Assembly (NCBI RefSeq): GCF_040274945.1 | Contig: NZ_JBEMAR010000004.1 | Location: 62,001-126,000 of the forward strand | Direction: 5' to 3' | DNA length: 64,000 bases | From: Carnobacterium_B sp040274945 | GTDB lineage: Bacteria; Bacillota; Bacilli; Lactobacillales; Carnobacteriaceae | In this document: in pieces, positions 60,327 to 64,000 of the stretch | How the letters are laid out: every line of letters begins with the position of its first letter | How positions within the stretch are numbered: position 1 is the first letter of the stretch | Made by a program: the position numbers and the translations under genes | The notes under the pieces: model-generated | Database searches by the model: none | Told to the model about the DNA's origin: nothing | What the model saw: the letters and a program-made list of their open reading frames with translations, nothing else

Positions 60327-61664
60327 ATGGGAATCGATAACGAATTGTTAACAGAGTTTAAAGCACGGTTTGATGCAAATAGTACAAATCAGGTGATTAA
60401 AGGCGCCATAGCAAAAGTTGGTATTGATGACGCTTCTTTAGATAATAATGTTTTAAGAAGACATCCTTTTGAGTTCTCAAACGAAACCAAACGTGGTGCA
60501 ATAACAAATCAACAATCCAGTGGCCGCTGTTGGATGTTTGCAGCTTTAAATACGGCTCGTGTAGATACAATGGAGAAATTAGATATGGATAGTTTTGAGT
60601 TTTCACAAAATTATACGTTATTTTGGGATAAACTCGAAAAAGCCAATTATTTCTTAGACAGTATTTTAGAAACACTAGACGAACCGCAAAATTCTAGAAT
60701 CGTTTCTCATCTATTGATGGATCCAGTTCAAGATGGCGGACAATGGGATATGTTTTCTGGATTATTAGAAAAATACGGTGCGGTTCCTAAATCTGTTATG
60801 CCCGAAACGTTTCATTCTTCTAATACAAGAAAATTAAACTCAGTACTAACCTCTAAACTTAGAGAATTTGCTTGTCAATTACGTGAAGATCATAAAGCGG
60901 GATCTTCACTAAACGAATTAACAGAGAATAAGGAAACGATGTTGTATTTCATTTATACTGTGCTAGTAAAAGCATTGGGCGAAGTTCCTGAGTCGTTTAC
61001 GTACACCTATCGCAACAAAGAGGGTGAATACTGCCGTATCAATGAAATCACTCCACAAAACTTTTTTAAAGAATACGTCGGTTGGGATTTAACAAGTTTA
61101 GTCAGCTTGCTAAATGCACCAACTGAAGATAAACCTTTTGGAAGAGCCTATACTGTGAAGTATTTAGGAACCGTTAAAGAAGCAAAACCAATTCAATACA
61201 TCAATGTTCCAATCCAAGTACTAAAAGAAGCTGCTGTTGCTTCAATTAAAGACGCTCAACCAGTCTGGTTTGGCTGTGATGTGGGCAAAATGTTGGTAAG
61301 AGATAGTGGAATAATGGATGAGCACAGTTACAATTATGAATTGACACTAGGTGAGGGTAGCGGATTAACAAAAGCGCAACGCTTAGATTATGGCGATAGC
61401 TTATTGACTCATGCAATGGTATTTGTGGGAGTAGATTTAGACGAACAAGGTCAGCCGCTAACGTGGAAAGTTGAAAACAGTTGGGGAGAAAAATCAGGTA
61501 AAAAGGGAATTTATTCCATGAGCGATAAATGGTTTGAGGAATTTAACTATCAAATTGCTGTGGACAAAAAATACATTCCTGAAAAATGGTTAAAAGCCTT
61601 AGACGAACCTATTATAGAATTAGAACCATGGGACCCAATGGGTGCTCTAGCTTTGGTAAAATAA
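60327..61664 (+). CDS. pepC: Aminopeptidase C (bleomycin hydrolase family, C1B)
   Basis: 445 residues from the ATG preceded by AGGGGGA (60314-60320); the frame is open from 60270 and an ATG at 60321 is too close to that site. The papain-type triad is clear: Cys68 in QQSSGRCWMFAALN, His in LLTHAMVFVGVD and Asn in WKVENSWGEKSG. Hexameric cytoplasmic peptidase that trims N-terminal residues from peptides. No signal peptide. Stand-alone unit. Confidence 0.95.
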   Translation: MGIDNELLTEFKARFDANSTNQVIKGAIAKVGIDDASLDNNVLRRHPFEFSNETKRGAITNQQSSGRCWMFAALNTARVDTMEKLDMDSFEFSQNYTLFWDKLEKANYFLDSILETLDEPQNSRIVSHLLMDPVQDGGQWDMFSGLLEKYGAVPKSVMPETFHSSNTRKLNSVLTSKLREFACQLREDHKAGSSLNELTENKETMLYFIYTVLVKALGEVPESFTYTYRNKEGEYCRINEITPQNFFKEYVGWDLTSLVSLLNAPTEDKPFGRAYTVKYLGTVKEAKPIQYINVPIQVLKEAAVASIKDAQPVWFGCDVGKMLVRDSGIMDEHSYNYELTLGEGSGLTKAQRLDYGDSLLTHAMVFVGVDLDEQGQPLTWKVENSWGEKSGKKGIYSMSDKWFEEFNYQIAVDKKYIPEKWLKALDEPIIELEPWDPMGALALVK

Positions 61665-61667
61665 TAA

Positions 61668-61716
61668 TAAAAAAACAAGGGTTTGAAGAAATGAGACTTC
61701 AGACTCTTGTTTTTTG
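61668..61716 (+). terminator. Terminator of pepC
   Basis: AAAAAACAAG-GT-TGAAG pairs with CTTCA-AC-CTTGTTTTTT. Confidence 0.85.
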
Positions 61717-61778
61717 CTTTTTAGAGAAATAAAACATGCTATAATCTACAGTAGAAAAGAAAAAGAGGAGTGATCTTG

Positions 61779-62360
61779 GTGGCAAGAGAAAAGAAATTTT
61801 CAACAGATAATATTTATTTGCAGACACATAATCTTTTGATAAAAGAAGGTTATGAAAAATTTTCGTTTAGTTTGCTAGCCAAATCATTAAATATTTCAAG
61901 AGCGGCCATTTATAAATATTATACGAATAAAGACGAACTTATCAGTGATTACTTAGTAGAACAGATGAAACAAATGATGGAAGAGTTCAATCAGATAAAC
62001 TGGTCTTTGGACTATTCAGATCATTTTGATCAATTATTCGAGTTGATTTTTAAGTATCGAGAAGCACATTTGATTTCAAATGCTCTTCCACATGACAAAA
62101 TGATTATCAGTACTGAAAAACAAAAAAAAAAAGAAACTGTTTCTGGAGAGGTCCATGGACAATTTTTTAACTATATTCAACAATTTATCCAGACTGGTAA
62201 AACAAATGGTCACATAAAAAAAGAAATACCGGATAGTTTAATTGTGGGTATTATTTTTCATAGCATTAACATACCCGATCGTTCTAATTTAAGTTCCCAA
62301 GAAAGGGCTTATTTTATCAAGATGATCATTAAAAATGGTGTTTTTGACATTTCAAAGTGA
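61779..62360 (+). CDS. hrtR: TetR-family regulator, probable heme sensor HrtR
   Basis: 193 residues from the GTG spaced 8 bases from AGAGGAG (61764-61770); GTG at 61770 lies inside that site. N-terminal TetR helix-turn-helix (FSLLAKSLNISRAAIYKYYT, about 27-46, then NKDELISDYLV). The C-terminal ligand domain is not family-specific. Gene order with the next two genes and the operator at its end agree with Lactococcus hrtRBA, where heme binding releases the repressor. The heme-binding histidines cannot be confirmed by eye. Confidence 0.8.
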   Translation: MAREKKFSTDNIYLQTHNLLIKEGYEKFSFSLLAKSLNISRAAIYKYYTNKDELISDYLVEQMKQMMEEFNQINWSLDYSDHFDQLFELIFKYREAHLISNALPHDKMIISTEKQKKKETVSGEVHGQFFNYIQQFIQTGKTNGHIKKEIPDSLIVGIIFHSINIPDRSNLSSQERAYFIKMIIKNGVFDISK

Positions 62361-62385
62361 CACTAGTGTCACTTTGTTGTATACT
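62353..62385 (+). promoter_or_regulatory. hrtB promoter with perfect HrtR-type palindrome
   Basis: CAAAGTGACACT and AGTGTCACTTTG (62353-62376) form a perfect 24-base palindrome. Its core TGACACTAGTGTCA is nearly the lactococcal HrtR site as I recall it (ATGACACAGTGTCAT). A promoter overlaps: GTGACA (62357-62362), 17 bases, TATACT (62380-62385). The palindrome covers the -35 and the stop codon of the regulator gene. Confidence 0.85.
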
Positions 62386-62428
62386 ACTCTTTGTAAAGAT
62401 AAGTACTTAAAGAAATGGGGTAGGATAA

Positions 62429-63553
62429 ATGTTTTTAGCACTGAAGGAACTAAAACACTCCAAAGGAAGATTTATTATGATTGGTTTAATTATAGTATTT
62501 ATTTCGTGGCTTGTGTTTGTATTATCTGGTCTTGGAACAGGGTTATCTGATTTAGCAACTTCGACGTTAAAATATTCGGAGGCAGATTACATTGTTTTTG
62601 AAAAAGAAACGGATTTTAGTTTTTCTAAGTCAATTCTTTCTGAAGACTTGGAGAAACAATTGCTAGACGAAAAAGGGGTCGAAGCTGTCGCTTCAATGGG
62701 AACGGTATCGGCTTCTATACGTTCTGCTGCCAGTGATGAAGAGAATGCAACAAAGACGGATGTCCTTATAGCGGGTATTCAACCCGGATCATTTATGGAG
62801 CCGGCTGTCAGTTCTGGAAAAGCACTAATAAACAGTAATTCAAATGGTGTAATTGTGAATGAGTCGCTGAAAGAAGACGGTTTCTCATTAGGTGATCAGT
62901 TAGCAATCAATGGATCTAATGAAGAAGTGGAGATTATCGGTTTTGTCCAAAATGAAACTTTAAATCATCAGCCGGTTATTTTTGCACAGTTGGATAAATT
63001 TCGTACCATTAAGTACGCTGCACCTGGTTCAGATAACGGTATAGAAAATCCAGTTAATGGAATTCTACTTCAAGGAACGGATGTAGATGTGGAAGCAATA
63101 AATGAAAAAATTGATGGCATTGAGATAGGGACAAAAGATGAAGCTGTAAATGCAGTTCCTGGGTATACAGCTGAAAACGGCACGATTATGATGATGCTGT
63201 GGTTTTTAATTATTATTTCAGCTTTTATTATTGGTGTGTTCTTTTATGTTTTAACCAATCAAAAAACGCAGCAATTCGGTGTGCTAAAAGCCATTGGAGG
63301 AAGCAACGGATTTGTTATTAAAACCGTTATCTCACAAGTTTTCGTTTTATCAGCTATCAGTATCATAGTAGGAATTGGGCTGACTTATCTTACTGCTGCA
63401 GTATTACCAGAGGGTATGCCGTTTAACTTAAAACTTCCTATGGTCTTCATTTATAGTATCGTTTTACTAGCGATAAGTGTCTTAAGTTCGCTATTTTCTG
63501 TGATCAAAATTTCAAAAATTGATCCGTTAACAGCATTAGGGAGGTTGGAATAA
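62429..63553 (+). CDS. hrtB: Heme-efflux ABC transporter permease HrtB
   Basis: 374 residues, GGGGTAGG at 62416-62423. One N-terminal membrane segment (about 13-33), a large extracellular domain, and three C-terminal membrane segments, ending in SVIKISKIDPLTALG, which is typical of FtsX/MacB permeases. Regulator type, operator and order (R-B-A) indicate the heme detoxification pump HrtBA. A paralogous permease lies at 45642. Confidence 0.85.
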   Translation: MFLALKELKHSKGRFIMIGLIIVFISWLVFVLSGLGTGLSDLATSTLKYSEADYIVFEKETDFSFSKSILSEDLEKQLLDEKGVEAVASMGTVSASIRSAASDEENATKTDVLIAGIQPGSFMEPAVSSGKALINSNSNGVIVNESLKEDGFSLGDQLAINGSNEEVEIIGFVQNETLNHQPVIFAQLDKFRTIKYAAPGSDNGIENPVNGILLQGTDVDVEAINEKIDGIEIGTKDEAVNAVPGYTAENGTIMMMLWFLIIISAFIIGVFFYVLTNQKTQQFGVLKAIGGSNGFVIKTVISQVFVLSAISIIVGIGLTYLTAAVLPEGMPFNLKLPMVFIYSIVLLAISVLSSLFSVIKISKIDPLTALGRLE

Positions 63554-64000
63554 TGTCTGGTATTCAATTAAAAAATGTCACAAAACGTTATCAAGATAGT
63601 GAAAGTGAAACGATTGCGTTAAATCAAGTTTCAATGACTGTGGATAAGGGAGAATTTGTAGCTATTATTGGACCATCTGGTTCAGGAAAGAGTACTTTTT
63701 TAGCAATTGCAGGAGCTTTATTGAAACCTTCTGAAGGAGAAGTATTTATTAAGGATAGAGCAATATCCACTTTGAATGAAAAAGAGTTAGCACAAGTTCG
63801 TTTGGAACAAATTGGTTTTATATTGCAAACGTCAAACTTGATTCCGTATTTGACTGTACTAGATCAGTTATTAGTTGTCGTAAAAATGAAGGGTTCCATT
63901 ACTGAAGATATGAAAAAAATAGCAAGAGAACTTCTAACTGATTTAGGGTTAGACACTAAATTTGAAAAATTTCCAGACAAGCTATCTGGTGGTGAAAGGC
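63553..64000 (+). CDS. hrtA: Heme-efflux ABC transporter ATP-binding protein HrtA (partial, cut by window end)
   Basis: About 149 residues are visible; the gene runs off the window. Walker A IIGPSGSGKST and the signature start LSGGER are seen, and the Q-loop region IGFILQTSNLIPYLTV is close to the paralogue at 46749. The start overlaps the permease stop by one base (TAATG), showing tight coupling; GGTTGGA just before is the ribosome binding site. Confidence 0.88.
   Translation, partial: MSGIQLKNVTKRYQDSESETIALNQVSMTVDKGEFVAIIGPSGSGKSTFLAIAGALLKPSEGEVFIKDRAISTLNEKELAQVRLEQIGFILQTSNLIPYLTVLDQLLVVVKMKGSITEDMKKIARELLTDLGLDTKFEKFPDKLSGGER

Noticed and set aside
1..64000. Prophage, transposon, tRNA, rRNA or integrative element
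   Set aside because: No integrase, transposase, phage structural gene, cloverleaf sequence or flanking direct repeat was seen; gene content is uniformly chromosomal.

Overview
The window reads as chromosomal DNA of a low-GC, motile, facultatively fermentative Gram-positive bacterium of the Lactobacillales, most likely a Carnobacterium relative. A motile, yellow-pigmented enterococcus is the main alternative. The evidence is strong AGGAGG ribosome binding sites, mevalonate-pathway genes (mvaS, mvaA), an arginine deiminase cluster, PTS-based sugar uptake, CopY-type copper control, HrtBA-type transporters and a flagellar locus. The species call is inference; no 16S or other marker is present. 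Gene content is dense and mostly ordinary chromosome. I see no prophage, insertion sequence, CRISPR array, tRNA or rRNA.

Layout. Positions 1-6.4 kb hold the end of a motility locus: the tail of a FliA/SigD sigma factor, two flagellar rod/hook-type proteins, an FtsE-like ATPase without FtsX, and two tandem chemoreceptors. From 6.7 to 8.6 kb lie YaiI, YjbQ and an ohrR-ohr peroxide module. From 8.7 to 15.1 kb is the arginine deiminase cluster (argR-type regulator, arcA, arcB, arcD, arcC, Crp/Fnr-type arcR). From 15.3 to 20.3 kb is sucrose use (scrK, scrR, scrA, scrB), followed by a divergent cis-prenyltransferase and a PHP-type phosphatase. From 22 to 31.9 kb is a beta-glucoside/cellobiose region: two GH1 enzymes and a lactose/cellobiose-family PTS split into IIC and IIB-IIA, with a GntR regulator and a LevR-like sigma-54 activator. 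From 32 to 35.7 kb are mvaS, mvaA and the L25/Ctc ribosomal protein. From 36 to 40.5 kb is an alpha-glucoside module (GDSL esterase, RpiR regulator, EIICB, GH4). A lone gluconate kinase, a split ThrE exporter, an aminotransferase and a Nudix hydrolase follow. From 45.6 to 55 kb nine co-directional genes encode an HrtBA-like transporter, an OhrR-type MarR regulator and a complete staphyloxanthin-type set (crtN, crtM, crtP, aldH, crtQ, crtO). Then come motAB, copYAZ, pepC and an hrtRBA-type heme-efflux locus cut by the window end.

How parts connect. Two near-identical sigma-D-type promoters (TAAR, 14 bases, ACCGATA) sit before the first chemoreceptor and before motA, linking loci about 52 kb apart to the sigma factor at the window start. 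mvaS and mvaA supply isoprenoid precursors that the crt genes would use. A sigma-54 promoter with consensus -24/-12 elements precedes the PTS IIB-IIA genes, just downstream of the LevR-like activator.

The most unusual structure is a family of hairpin arrays at three distant places (6433-6615, 33384-33565, 60052-60232). Each has four hairpins built on a CACTnnTCCATsAA half-site. The interior hairpins repeat about every 52 bases. The variable stem bases change in compensating pairs, and the hairpin next to the host gene is a proper terminator. I do not recognise the family, and it is the best candidate here for something undescribed.
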